Source: Flavicella sediminum
Lineage (GTDB): Bacteria; Bacteroidota; Bacteroidia; Flavobacteriales; Flavobacteriaceae
Length of the DNA: 64,000 nucleotides
NCBI RefSeq assembly: GCF_006381105.1
Contig: NZ_VDET01000002.1
Location: forward strand, 248,001 to 312,000
Direction: 5' to 3'
Shown: piece by piece, positions 16,236-25,378 of the stretch
Numbering within the stretch: the stretch's first letter is position 1
Layout of the letters: the number at the start of each line of letters is the position of its first letter
Position numbers and translations under genes: made by a program
Notes under the pieces: model-generated
The model's database searches: none
Seen by the model: only the letters and a program-made list of their open reading frames with translations
What the model was told of the DNA's origin: nothing

Positions 16236-17504
16236 TTATTCTTTTGATCCAAATACCTGTACCACCTCTTCGATAGACACTCCCAATAGCTTTTCTGATA
16301 TTTGTGTTAATTGCTCAGGACTTCCCTCAAAATGATAAGTTGTTTGAATATGTGTTTCTTTTTCTCCCACTTTTAAATCCAATGCAGGAGAAGAAGTTTC
16401 CAATTCATAAAAAGGTCCGAGAGGTTTTTTACCCGGCTCAGGAGCTCCATCATTATAAGAATTGATCACATCACCTGCGTAAGGTTTTTCTTGAATTTCC
16501 CATTTAGAATTCACATAGCCCGTAATTTCTTTCGGCTTATTATACGTCACTAACGTAAGTGTTGTGCTTACACCGTCGTAGGAACCTAAAATATTTTTTG
16601 CTCGTTTTGGCGACAAACCAATTTTACTTCTAAAATTTCCATCCCCTTGAAAATAAATTGTATTTTCTTTAACAATTAATCGTTCAGCAGGAACTTTTCC
16701 AAAATAATCATCATTTACAGGAACTCCTAGCGTGTCATCATTTCCCGGTATATAAGGAATAACAATCGTCATTTCAGGAGAAGGATTAAACATTCCTAAA
16801 AGCCAAATAGACAACAAGCCTGTTTTTTTATTCCAATCTACTTTTCCTGAATTTGTAAGTGAATTTGTGGTTTTATAAGCCACGCAATTTATATTCTCCG
16901 AAAAATCTAGACCTAACTCACTAGAAATTTCATTTCTTGACAAAACCTTTACAGCTCTTTCAATAGAAAAATTAAATTCAAATCCTGAATAATTCACCAA
17001 AGATGCTTCTTTTGCAAACACAACGGAATTGTTCGTTTTTGCTTTGATGTTGAACGCATCTAAATCTATTAATTTAGGTGTATACCAATTTTCCAAAGTA
17101 AATTCATCCCCTTTTTTAAAAAACAAAGAATATTGTCCGCCTTCTGGGCCTAACCAAAAACGTTCTTCACCACCAAATACATTGATATGCTCTAAAGTAT
17201 CTCTCGATGCAAACAGCTCTCTATTGATCCATCCATAACTTCTTCCTTTTGAACTAGAAGAACTACTGGTCATAACTCTACCTTGTAATGCGGCTGACAC
17301 AGCGACTTTTGCTTTCCCTGAAGCATCAGAAAGCTGAATAACATCGATATAATTTTCTAGAAAGGTTACATCATCTGCATAACTTACATAGGCTGAATGT
17401 TCTGCAATTTCCTTTTTTTTAGTTTCTTTGGAAGCACATCCTATTAATGAAACTGAAAAAACAAATAGAAGATAGATCTGGGAATTAAATTTAAAATTTC
17501 TCAA
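16236..17504 (-). CDS. DUF6786-like lipoprotein
   Basis: The 422-residue lipoprotein (FVFSVSLIGC, cysteine about 23) has the stretch INVFGGEERFWLGPEGGQYSLFF in pieces, which I associate with the DUF6786 family found next to sulfatases. The rest is beta-rich with LSIWLLGMFNPSPEMTIVIPY and GKVPAERL. The fold may be galactose-mutarotase-like, but that is a guess. The start is TTG at 17504, five bases after the GH116 stop; no in-frame ATG exists near it and the signal peptide begins directly there, so coupling to GH116 translation is likely. Its constant company with GH116 suggests a joint role, perhaps sugar epimerisation or binding. Confidence 0.6.
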   Translation of the reverse strand: MRNFKFNSQIYLLFVFSVSLIGCASKETKKKEIAEHSAYVSYADDVTFLENYIDVIQLSDASGKAKVAVSAALQGRVMTSSSSSSKGRSYGWINRELFASRDTLEHINVFGGEERFWLGPEGGQYSLFFKKGDEFTLENWYTPKLIDLDAFNIKAKTNNSVVFAKEASLVNYSGFEFNFSIERAVKVLSRNEISSELGLDFSENINCVAYKTTNSLTNSGKVDWNKKTGLLSIWLLGMFNPSPEMTIVIPYIPGNDDTLGVPVNDDYFGKVPAERLIVKENTIYFQGDGNFRSKIGLSPKRAKNILGSYDGVSTTLTLVTYNKPKEITGYVNSKWEIQEKPYAGDVINSYNDGAPEPGKKPLGPFYELETSSPALDLKVGEKETHIQTTYHFEGSPEQLTQISEKLLGVSIEEVVQVFGSKE

Positions 17505-17509
17505 TGGAT

Positions 17510-20092
17510 TTATTTTTTGTCGTTATTTTTAACTGTAAATGTTGCCACTTTATTTTCATCAACTGTTTTTCCGATTCTAAAAGAAATCGTTCCAAATCCA
17601 TCTAAAGAAAAAGAGCTAAGTTCAACTGAACCATTTAATACCGTAAGGGTAACTTTTTTAGATTTACCATCATCTAATATTTCAACTTTTCCGTACTGAT
17701 AACCGTTAGACCAGAAATAAATACCTGGTTTTGCTGTAAACTTCATAGAGTTATCAACCGCTGAATAATGAAACCCGGTTTTTGCTAAAACACTTCCCCA
17801 AGCCATCATACTCCTTGCGTAATGATTTCCAAATTCTGCTTCGTTAAACGGACTCCTTTTTTTACCATCGTAACGATCTCTAACATCCTGCATGGTTTTT
17901 AATCCAATTACATCTTGATTTTCATACAACATACTTACTGCTGCAGTGTATTCAAAACCCGTCATTACTTCTGTAAAATAAGGAAAAGGTTTGTCCGGAC
18001 GTTCTCCTGGATACGCCGCCATTAATAAAGCAGACTCATCGCCTAAAGCATACGAACGCATAAAATTAGCGTGCTTAGACATATTTTCTCTATAGTTGTA
18101 TTTTATAATTGCCTTATTGGTTTTCTTAATATTAGTTTCTTTAGCCAAATAGCCTAAATCTAAAATATGTGCCATTACCTGACCAACTAATTGATCTACC
18201 AAAACACCTTTACCTAATTGATAATCTGGTGTTGTTAAATCTTTAGTCCCCATACCCATCATTAAACCATCGGCAACATTTTCTTGCAGCATTGGTGGTT
18301 GTATATCTTGCTCATAATATTCGCCATTAAATAAATTAGCATCTAGCCATTTAGAACCATTTTTGTATAATTTTTCACAAGTTTTAGCAAAAGATTTTTC
18401 TCCTAAATGTTGCGCCATTTTTTCTGATGCTTTCAATGCACCTAAATACCAAAACCCCATTTGCGGATTTGGTCCAAAATATTCCACATCCATCGTATTG
18501 TGCTGAGAACCTTCCATAACACCATCTTTATTGGCATCCCATCCACCTTTAATCCAACTAAATTCTAATGCTTTTTTTACCATTGGCCAATGCTTTTTTA
18601 AGAAAGCATCATCACCAGAAAGTTGCCATTCTCTATAAAACTTCATAATACTTCCCATTTGTCCATCGGCAGCAGCTACACCATGTTTTTGTGCTGATGT
18701 ATTTAACGGAAGTTCAATTCTAAAACTCATCAATCCTTCTTTAGTTGTAGCATACCCGAACTCTGTATCTCTCATGGTTTGTGCAATTTCTCCAAAAAGA
18801 AAAGGGGTGGTTTGATCGTAATTCCAAACATGCGTACAAGAACCAATACCTCGACCTACATTATCTGCAGTTCCTTCCCAACCTAAAAAATGACCTTCTT
18901 TCGTTCTAAATCCTAACTGTGTTCTTAAATGTGCCAAGTTAAAAAGTGATGCTTCTTTTGTGATTTCAGGAATATCACTTTCTAAAAATGTATTTACAAA
19001 AGCTTCTGTTGCCGCTTCTAACTCTGAAACTCTAGCAACTGTTTTCTCTGCAACATCCCAAGAATCTTTATATTTAGTAGTATAATAATTACCTACATTT
19101 ACTTTCTGATTTCTCCAAGCTGGACGATTTGGAAAATGCCAAGTGATAAAAAAACGAATGTCTTTTTCTTCACCAGGTGCAAGCGTTGTTTTCACAGCAA
19201 GAGACCCTACAGGAGCGTCTGCATTAAAACTTGGTCGCTCTTCTAGCAAACCATCCTCTGTAAAATCATCCCAAAAATCTAAAGTTGTATCTCCCCATTT
19301 TTGAGGAATCCAATTGGTACGATACGAAATTTGCTCTTTGCTATTGGTTGCCAAACTAAAGGTTCCCCATTGAAAACTCTTTTTATCAACACCATTTGAA
19401 GTATAATGAATCCCTTTTAAACCGTCTTGATCTTTAAAAGTATTTATATTCTTTTTGGTTTTGCCTTTACTACCATCAAAACCTATAAAGTTCTGAACAG
19501 TTCCTGCTAATGAAATAGTAAGTGGTTTTGTAGAAATATTTTTTACTTTATAACTAAGAATCGCTGTTGGAATGCTACTGTCATCTACATTACCTGGAAT
19601 TAATGGGTTAAAAGCACCTAAAGTTACCGCAACAGGTAAATCTTTATCCTTTAAAAAGACTTGCCCAAAAGGATATGCAGTTTTAAACGTAGCTTCTGCA
19701 AAACGAGGCAAACCATGATTAGTACCTATAGCACCTCTTTCTCCATCATAATAACGATCTGACATGGGGCCTTCTAAGAGAATTGCTTGTCCCTTTTTTC
19801 CTTCTTCTTGAATATTAATAACAAAAAAAGCAGCTCGGTTAGATGGTGGTCCTTGAGGTATAATTGCATTAAATCCTTTAGCTGGAGAACTCATTATTTC
19901 CCAATCTTGTATTGCACCGTTACCTTTTAAAGAAACAGTTCCGGTACCGATACCTCCAACAGGCATTGCAACACGTTTTAAATATTCTCCTGTATAGGTT
20001 TTTAAAACGGGCCATTCTTTTTGCTGTGCAAAACTAGTCGTTCCTAAAAATAAACTCAAGACTATTACCAACCATTTACTTCGAATCTTCAT
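17510..20092 (-). CDS. GH116 family glycosidase (GBA2-type)
   Basis: The 860-residue exported protein has a signal peptide ending at TSFAQ. The GH116 N-terminal beta-sandwich starts with RVAMPVGGIGTGTVSLKGNG, the family signature. The C-terminal (alpha/alpha)6 barrel carries FLGWEGTADNVGRGIGSCTHVWNYD in pieces and MEGSQHNTMDVEYFGPNP. Asp535 in NTMD matches the acid/base Asp of characterised GH116; the nucleophile Glu lies further upstream in the barrel and was not pinned. GH116 members are beta-glucosidases, beta-xylosidases or N-acetylglucosaminidases; in marine loci the real sugar is often unknown. It is the second gene of unit F. Confidence 0.9.
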   Translation of the reverse strand: MKIRSKWLVIVLSLFLGTTSFAQQKEWPVLKTYTGEYLKRVAMPVGGIGTGTVSLKGNGAIQDWEIMSSPAKGFNAIIPQGPPSNRAAFFVINIQEEGKKGQAILLEGPMSDRYYDGERGAIGTNHGLPRFAEATFKTAYPFGQVFLKDKDLPVAVTLGAFNPLIPGNVDDSSIPTAILSYKVKNISTKPLTISLAGTVQNFIGFDGSKGKTKKNINTFKDQDGLKGIHYTSNGVDKKSFQWGTFSLATNSKEQISYRTNWIPQKWGDTTLDFWDDFTEDGLLEERPSFNADAPVGSLAVKTTLAPGEEKDIRFFITWHFPNRPAWRNQKVNVGNYYTTKYKDSWDVAEKTVARVSELEAATEAFVNTFLESDIPEITKEASLFNLAHLRTQLGFRTKEGHFLGWEGTADNVGRGIGSCTHVWNYDQTTPFLFGEIAQTMRDTEFGYATTKEGLMSFRIELPLNTSAQKHGVAAADGQMGSIMKFYREWQLSGDDAFLKKHWPMVKKALEFSWIKGGWDANKDGVMEGSQHNTMDVEYFGPNPQMGFWYLGALKASEKMAQHLGEKSFAKTCEKLYKNGSKWLDANLFNGEYYEQDIQPPMLQENVADGLMMGMGTKDLTTPDYQLGKGVLVDQLVGQVMAHILDLGYLAKETNIKKTNKAIIKYNYRENMSKHANFMRSYALGDESALLMAAYPGERPDKPFPYFTEVMTGFEYTAAVSMLYENQDVIGLKTMQDVRDRYDGKKRSPFNEAEFGNHYARSMMAWGSVLAKTGFHYSAVDNSMKFTAKPGIYFWSNGYQYGKVEILDDGKSKKVTLTVLNGSVELSSFSLDGFGTISFRIGKTVDENKVATFTVKNNDKK

Positions 20093-20169
20093 GCTTTAAT
20101 TATATTGAATTCAACTTATTTTTTTGACTTTCTCCCCTTCTAAAAACAAAGAGTGTTTTCTTGTTATTT

Positions 20170-21222
20170 TTATTCAAAACTTATCTTAAACACATGAGAG
20201 CTACTACCATAACCTGGTTTTACTTGTACACCTGTAGCTAAATATAAATAGGCAGGTTTATCATCAATAAAAAGAATTTGAGCACGCTCTAGATGTCCGT
20301 CTTTTTTTCCTCTGTAAGAAACAGCGTCTTTTAAGTATTCTTCGCCCACATAATGTTGTAAATCTTCATAAGCACGCACTGTTTTTTCTGCCGGAAAAGA
20401 ATAACCATCTCCAGATTTCCATAACAGACCTCCACCTCTATTTCCTAGAGCCCCTCTAAAATCTCTACTCATCATATATACCGAATCTTTCATGGTAAAA
20501 GCATAAGCGTCTTCTAATGGCATTTTTTCTTCGGTTACTCTTGTTGGGTTATGCACATAAGGTCCTTCTACATTATCTGCAACAATAACTCCATAAGAAT
20601 ACACATATCCTTTAGGTTCTTTTCTTACCACCGATTTGTGATATAAAAGATATTTGCCTTTGTATTTTATCAATGACGGATTAGAAACTCCTAGTCTTGC
20701 GGTATAATTCCACACCTCAGGATTTTTTGTTTGACGTAAAATAGTACCATCGGCTTCTCCTCCTTTTGCAGGCTTCCAAGGACCGTTTAAATCATCGGCA
20801 ACATACATTACAATACGTTGTGTTTTTAAATCGTTGTTTTCATTCACAATAAAACAAAGCTGATACTGTCCGTCAATATTGCTAATAGTTGGGTTGTGTG
20901 GCGAATTAAACAAACCATCTTTGTCTGGCACAACCACACCTACATATGTAAAAGGTCCTTCTGGACTATCACTTACATATTGACCAATTTCACAATCTTT
21001 AAACCATCCACTAAAGTTTTTAGGTTGTGTTTTTGTAGACCATTGTGCAGCAAATAAATGTGTTTTTCCATCTTTGTCTTGCACAGGAGAAGATCCCCAA
21101 ACATGCATCCCTTCATTTGATGCCGCATTGCCCACATATGTAACCTTCATTTTTTGAGCTTGTTTGCTACAGCTTATAAATAGCATTAAGACTAAGATCA
21201 ATGTAATTTGTTGTAATTTCAT
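20170..21222 (-). CDS. GH43/GH117-like propeller lipoprotein (paralogue of 4395-5504)
   Basis: The 350-residue lipoprotein (LVLMLFISC, cysteine about 18) opens with MHVWGSSPVQDKDGKTHLFAAQW, very like the protein at 4395-5504 (VWGSSPIRDEQGNVHLFSA). Other shared blade turns are HNPTISNIDGQYQLCFI, VSNPSLIKYKGKYLLYHK, LEDAYAFTMKDSVYMMS, GGGLLWKSGDGYSF and ERAQILF. The turns SDSPEGPFTYVG and ADDLNGPWKP lie between blades. The two paralogues share the 'GGGLLWxSxDG' and 'ER[AP]Q' features that I do not see in the other propellers here, so they form one subgroup. It is the first gene of unit F, 78 bases before GH116. Confidence 0.7.
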   Translation of the reverse strand: MKLQQITLILVLMLFISCSKQAQKMKVTYVGNAASNEGMHVWGSSPVQDKDGKTHLFAAQWSTKTQPKNFSGWFKDCEIGQYVSDSPEGPFTYVGVVVPDKDGLFNSPHNPTISNIDGQYQLCFIVNENNDLKTQRIVMYVADDLNGPWKPAKGGEADGTILRQTKNPEVWNYTARLGVSNPSLIKYKGKYLLYHKSVVRKEPKGYVYSYGVIVADNVEGPYVHNPTRVTEEKMPLEDAYAFTMKDSVYMMSRDFRGALGNRGGGLLWKSGDGYSFPAEKTVRAYEDLQHYVGEEYLKDAVSYRGKKDGHLERAQILFIDDKPAYLYLATGVQVKPGYGSSSHVFKISFE

Positions 21223-21322
21223 CTTATTTATTTTTGATTGTTCTTATTTGTATATTTACGTTGGCATCACCTAGCCGATTTCAATAGGAAACCTTGCAGG
21301 AGTTGAAATTTGTTTTAAACCC

Positions 21323-21388
21323 TAAAACTACTTATTCTTTAAATGTGATGCGGGGTAATTTTGACTAGAAATAGGGTCTGTTTTGTAT
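21323..21388 (-). promoter_or_regulatory. Promoter and direct-repeat operator of unit F
   Basis: On the + strand TAAAACTA (21323-21330; TAGTTTTA on the - strand, one base off the TAnnTTTG box) is followed 29 bases from its start by GGGGTAATTTTGAC (21352-21365), and about 21 bases later by GGGTCTGTTTTGTAT (21374-21388). The same layout occurs at 28826-28890 before unit E. Two half-sites in direct repeat two helical turns apart suggest an activator of the hybrid two-component or AraC kind. Confidence 0.6.
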
Positions 21389-21406
21389 ATTCTACAAGGT
21401 TTCTTT

Positions 21407-23968
21407 TTATTTATATACAAACCAAGCGGTTGCTTTACAATTATTACTCGATTTTACTTGTACCCAGTGTGCACTAAATTCTTGTGGAAATTTATAGCTT
21501 AGTTTTTGTCCTGCTTTTATATCGAATATTTTAAACAAAACAGGTTGGTCTGAATAATGATTTATATGGATAAATAGCTCAAATTGTGTATCCACATCCG
21601 ATTCTAAAACAACTGATTTTTGGTCATAACCTGTCATCAAATACATATCTGATAATTGGTTTGCTTTTACTTGGGTATTTTTCCAAGGCCCACCTTCTCC
21701 AACAGGTTTTCCAAAACTCCATAAATCATCAATACCACCAAACCAAAGTGCAACGTTACCATCATCAGATTTATACACATGTTCTGATGCTTCTGCATCT
21801 AATTTAACGCCACTTAAAACCAATAAACCATTCCAAGTATTAAATTCTGTAATTTGTTTGTTATGTGTTGCAACAGGACGCATCATTTTATACAAAGGTT
21901 CTTTACCTACTTTATAAAGCGGTAATTCATAAAATGTACCCGAAATATTAGCCAACTCTCTTTCTGATTCAACTTCTCTAGTTACACGAGATGTTTTTGC
22001 CGAAAATTGATTTGAATACTTAGCATGCCCTTTTGGTAATCTTACTTGATAATTTTCAGCATGTAAAATAACAGATGCCTCATCTTCTGACCAAATCTCT
22101 TTATCATTTTCTTTTGCTGCTGATGTAGCTGCTGATTTTTTATTAAAAAAATCAACCTCTTCTCCAACTTTTTTATTTTTTAAGGCACTTGTAGCTGTAC
22201 TATCTTTTATCCCTTTTACAAATTTAAAATCATACTTTAAAAACTCATAAGAGTTGGTGTTTTTAAAATTGTTATTTTCTATGCCTCCTGCATACACACT
22301 TAAATTATAATTGATTTTATTACTATACAATTTTGTGTGAGATACTTTGCTGTTTTCATCTATGTCTGCAAGACTTTTAAACAACTCTTTTCCATCCGTA
22401 CTATTTTTAAGTTTATGACCTGTAAAATGAAAAGCAGCCGTTAATCTACTAGTTTTATTAGCAACCAATCGTACCCATTCTGCTTTTACATCTTCTTTAA
22501 AAATATAATATTGATACCCTTCTTTTCCTAATGCTATTGTTTGCAATTCTTTCCAGCTTCCGGTTCCTGTTTCATCAACCTGAATAGTAATGTTAACGGG
22601 TGTTTTTTTAAGATTGTTTAGATGTAGAATTCTATTGTCAAACCCTGCTGTTAAAAAAGGAAGTGATGGTTTTAGAGCTACTACTTCATCATTGATCCAA
22701 ATAGCACCATAAGCAGATTTAGGTCCCCAATTACCAAGTTCTTCACGTTCGCCAATCCAAAGATTAGATTGTGGCTGACCTGCATAAGGATTTCCTTGTA
22801 TACTTGTTTCATCAGTAGCTAAAACAACTTTATTATTCCAACTTAAAAAATCAGGAATATATCTTAAATGTGAACCTATTGGTTTAATTCCTGCTGAATT
22901 TGAATGAGAGAATGTTGAAGGAAAATCGTAAAACATACCATGCATGTCCATCATCATTTTACCATCACCAATTTCTCTAATTCTTGGCCATTCTGTAAAC
23001 CAGCCGTGAGAAGGATCATTGTTATAGGTTGCTTTTGGTAATAAAAAGGTTTTCCATTCACCATTTTCTAACACCTTTAATCTTACCGATTTTTTATCCC
23101 AACCCATTGCCCATAAGGGAGATTGGTCGTTTGGCACTGCGTTAATTCCGTTTTTAGTGGTAACATCTGTAAACTGTCTTCTTTCTATCACTTTAAAATT
23201 TTCACCATTAAACTCCGCTAGAATTCCATTGTCCTCTTTGTTGTTTTGGTTTTCTAGAACTACTTTCCAGTCTTTATTACTTTCGTGTTTGTGCTCTCCG
23301 TTATTGGCTAGTATTAGTTTGTTTTGACTGGTATAAGCACCTTTACCGTGCCAACCAGGTAAAGGATTGTGATACAATTTTTTTACTTTTAAGGTATGTA
23401 CATTTACCTCATATAGCATTCCTTCCATATCGTAATAGTATACTTTGTTTTCAGGGTCTTTTAAATGTCTTGCAATAGCTGTTAAACGACCTTTCATGTC
23501 TTTAATAGGAATTACTCTTACTTGCCCAGAACTATTAATAACATAAGGACCAATCAATAATTGATTGGATTCTTGATGAATCATTCTAGCAGCAGGTGTA
23601 CCGCCAATACTTCCTTGAAACACTTTTAGGTTCTTGTTTTTATCAATAATATACAGTTTGTGTTCGCTTCCTTTAGGTTCATGTGCTGCATAATTAATCA
23701 TATACAACTTTTCATTCCAAACAGCTAAGGCTCCAATTCCACATTCATTCCCAAAATTATAGGTTCCGTTTTCTTTTGCGTGTGCATACGTTGTTAAATG
23801 TGGATAAATACCGCTTATGTTTCTTGTTCCAGAAACGGAAGTTATTTCCCCTTTAGTAGTTTTTACTATAGTTGTTTGTATATTAATATTTTTTTCTTGA
23901 GAAGGTTTACAGCTTAAACACGATAGGATTAGTGATAGTAAGCTGGTTTTTAGTAAACTGGTTTTCAT
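21407..23968 (-). CDS. Large beta-propeller lipoprotein of unknown function
   Basis: The 853-residue lipoprotein (two-lysine signal with LILSCLSC, cysteine about 20) is not recognised. The first 450 residues look like a six- to seven-bladed propeller: IGALAVWNEKLYMINYA, HKLYIIDKNKNLKVFQG, NQLLIGPYVI, KVYYYDMEGMLYEVNV, NKLILANNGEH, SLPFLTAGFDNRILHL. A middle region (about 460-530) resembles a jelly roll with ITIQVDETGTGSWKELQT, and a second propeller-like half follows (FNTWNGLLVLSG, DDLWSFGKPVGEGGPWKNT). It starts five bases after the upstream sulfatase and ends unit E. It could be a polysaccharide lyase- or hydrolase-like propeller or a binding protein; nothing seen decides this. Confidence 0.55.
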   Translation of the reverse strand: MKTSLLKTSLLSLILSCLSCKPSQEKNINIQTTIVKTTKGEITSVSGTRNISGIYPHLTTYAHAKENGTYNFGNECGIGALAVWNEKLYMINYAAHEPKGSEHKLYIIDKNKNLKVFQGSIGGTPAARMIHQESNQLLIGPYVINSSGQVRVIPIKDMKGRLTAIARHLKDPENKVYYYDMEGMLYEVNVHTLKVKKLYHNPLPGWHGKGAYTSQNKLILANNGEHKHESNKDWKVVLENQNNKEDNGILAEFNGENFKVIERRQFTDVTTKNGINAVPNDQSPLWAMGWDKKSVRLKVLENGEWKTFLLPKATYNNDPSHGWFTEWPRIREIGDGKMMMDMHGMFYDFPSTFSHSNSAGIKPIGSHLRYIPDFLSWNNKVVLATDETSIQGNPYAGQPQSNLWIGEREELGNWGPKSAYGAIWINDEVVALKPSLPFLTAGFDNRILHLNNLKKTPVNITIQVDETGTGSWKELQTIALGKEGYQYYIFKEDVKAEWVRLVANKTSRLTAAFHFTGHKLKNSTDGKELFKSLADIDENSKVSHTKLYSNKINYNLSVYAGGIENNNFKNTNSYEFLKYDFKFVKGIKDSTATSALKNKKVGEEVDFFNKKSAATSAAKENDKEIWSEDEASVILHAENYQVRLPKGHAKYSNQFSAKTSRVTREVESERELANISGTFYELPLYKVGKEPLYKMMRPVATHNKQITEFNTWNGLLVLSGVKLDAEASEHVYKSDDGNVALWFGGIDDLWSFGKPVGEGGPWKNTQVKANQLSDMYLMTGYDQKSVVLESDVDTQFELFIHINHYSDQPVLFKIFDIKAGQKLSYKFPQEFSAHWVQVKSSNNCKATAWFVYK

Positions 23969-23973
23969 TTGTG

Positions 23974-25371
23974 TTAGTTTGTTTTAAGAGGTTGAGTGAG
24001 TTGATAGTTACTATCATACAAATCCACTTGTTCTCTTCTGTAACGAGCCCCTTCTAGGTATAAAATTTGTGGAGTAGAAACATCCCAATCGCCTAATTCT
24101 TTAAGCATTGATGCAACCAAATCCCAATGTTTGTTAGCAACATTGTTTTGTTCAGATGGATCTTTATCTAAATTAAATAACATGGGTAAACGATCTGGCA
24201 ATCTGATTAATTTCCAATCTCCCTTTCTAATTCCTCCACTTATGGTAAATCTCCACATCATGGTTTTATGTGGTTTTCCTTCTTTCTGATTTAATAAATA
24301 AGGCATAATGTCTACACCATCTAATTTGTCTTTTGCATTTGTTGTACCGCCTGCTAAGGTTACAAAGGTGGGGGTTAAATCTAAAGAGGTAATGGGGTGA
24401 TTATAAATTCCTTTTTTTAGTAATTTAGGATATGAAACAATAAAAGGAACTCGAATTCCACCTTCTAACAAAATTCCTTTTTGACCATTAAGCGGTGCGT
24501 TTATAGAACTATTATGGTCACATGGTCCACCATTATCGCTTAAAAATACAATAATAGTGTTTTTATATACTTTTTGTTTTTTTAATTCTTTTATAATTCT
24601 TCCAACATTTACATCTAAGCGATGTACCATGGCAGCATATGTACGTCTTTTTTTGTTTTTAATATTTGAATACAATTCTAAATCAGCTTTTGTTGCTTGC
24701 ATAGGAGCATGAGGAGCATTAAAAGAGGCATATAAAAAGAACGGATCTTTTTTATGTCGTTTTATAAAATTAACGCATTCATCTCCTTTGTCATCTGTTA
24801 AATAGGTAATCTCTTGTGGTGTTTTGTAATTACTTTCAATCTTGTTTTTATAGGTACTTCCATCAGATTTGTAGGCAAAATAGTTGTGTCCACCACCTCG
24901 GTAGCCCCAAAATTCATGAAATCCTCTTTTGGTAGGATGAAAATGATCTGCTTCTCCCAAATGCCATTTACCAATCAACCCATTGGTATATCCTAAAGAA
25001 GCCAATCGATCTGCCATTGTTTTTTCACTTAAAGGAACACCAACATAGTTTTCATCAAACTGAGGTAAATTTACAATAGGATTGTTATCAAAACCAAAAT
25101 TCACTTGGTTTCTCCCGGTCATTAAACCCGCTCTTGAAGGTCCACAAACGGGCGCAGAAACATAGCCTTGATTGAATTGAACTCCAGTTTTTGCCAAAGC
25201 ATCAATATTAGGCGTTTTTATTTGTGTACTTCCAGTAAACCCTACGTCCCCATAACCTAAATCATCCGCTAGTATGATGACAAAATTTGGCTTTTGAGCA
25301 GTGTTCTGAGAATAAACCATTGCTTGTGCTACAAATAGCGTTATGCTGATATATAATAATTTAATTTTCAT
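23974..25371 (-). CDS. S1-family sulfatase (FGly Cys76)
   Basis: The product has 465 residues from ATG 25371 (MKIKLLYISITLFVAQ...). An upstream in-frame codon at 25404 would overlap the previous sulfatase gene by 26 bases and spoil the signal peptide. Active-site features are IILADDLGYGDVG, CGPSR with Cys76 (PVCGPSRAGLMTGR), GKWHLGEADHFHP, NAPHAPMQA, FLSDNGGPCDHN and RKGDWKLIRLP. It lies seven bases after the 27037->25379 sulfatase and five before the large propeller gene, so the three are one transcript. Confidence 0.92.
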   Translation of the reverse strand: MKIKLLYISITLFVAQAMVYSQNTAQKPNFVIILADDLGYGDVGFTGSTQIKTPNIDALAKTGVQFNQGYVSAPVCGPSRAGLMTGRNQVNFGFDNNPIVNLPQFDENYVGVPLSEKTMADRLASLGYTNGLIGKWHLGEADHFHPTKRGFHEFWGYRGGGHNYFAYKSDGSTYKNKIESNYKTPQEITYLTDDKGDECVNFIKRHKKDPFFLYASFNAPHAPMQATKADLELYSNIKNKKRRTYAAMVHRLDVNVGRIIKELKKQKVYKNTIIVFLSDNGGPCDHNSSINAPLNGQKGILLEGGIRVPFIVSYPKLLKKGIYNHPITSLDLTPTFVTLAGGTTNAKDKLDGVDIMPYLLNQKEGKPHKTMMWRFTISGGIRKGDWKLIRLPDRLPMLFNLDKDPSEQNNVANKHWDLVASMLKELGDWDVSTPQILYLEGARYRREQVDLYDSNYQLTQPLKTN

Positions 25372-25378
25372 TCGTTTT

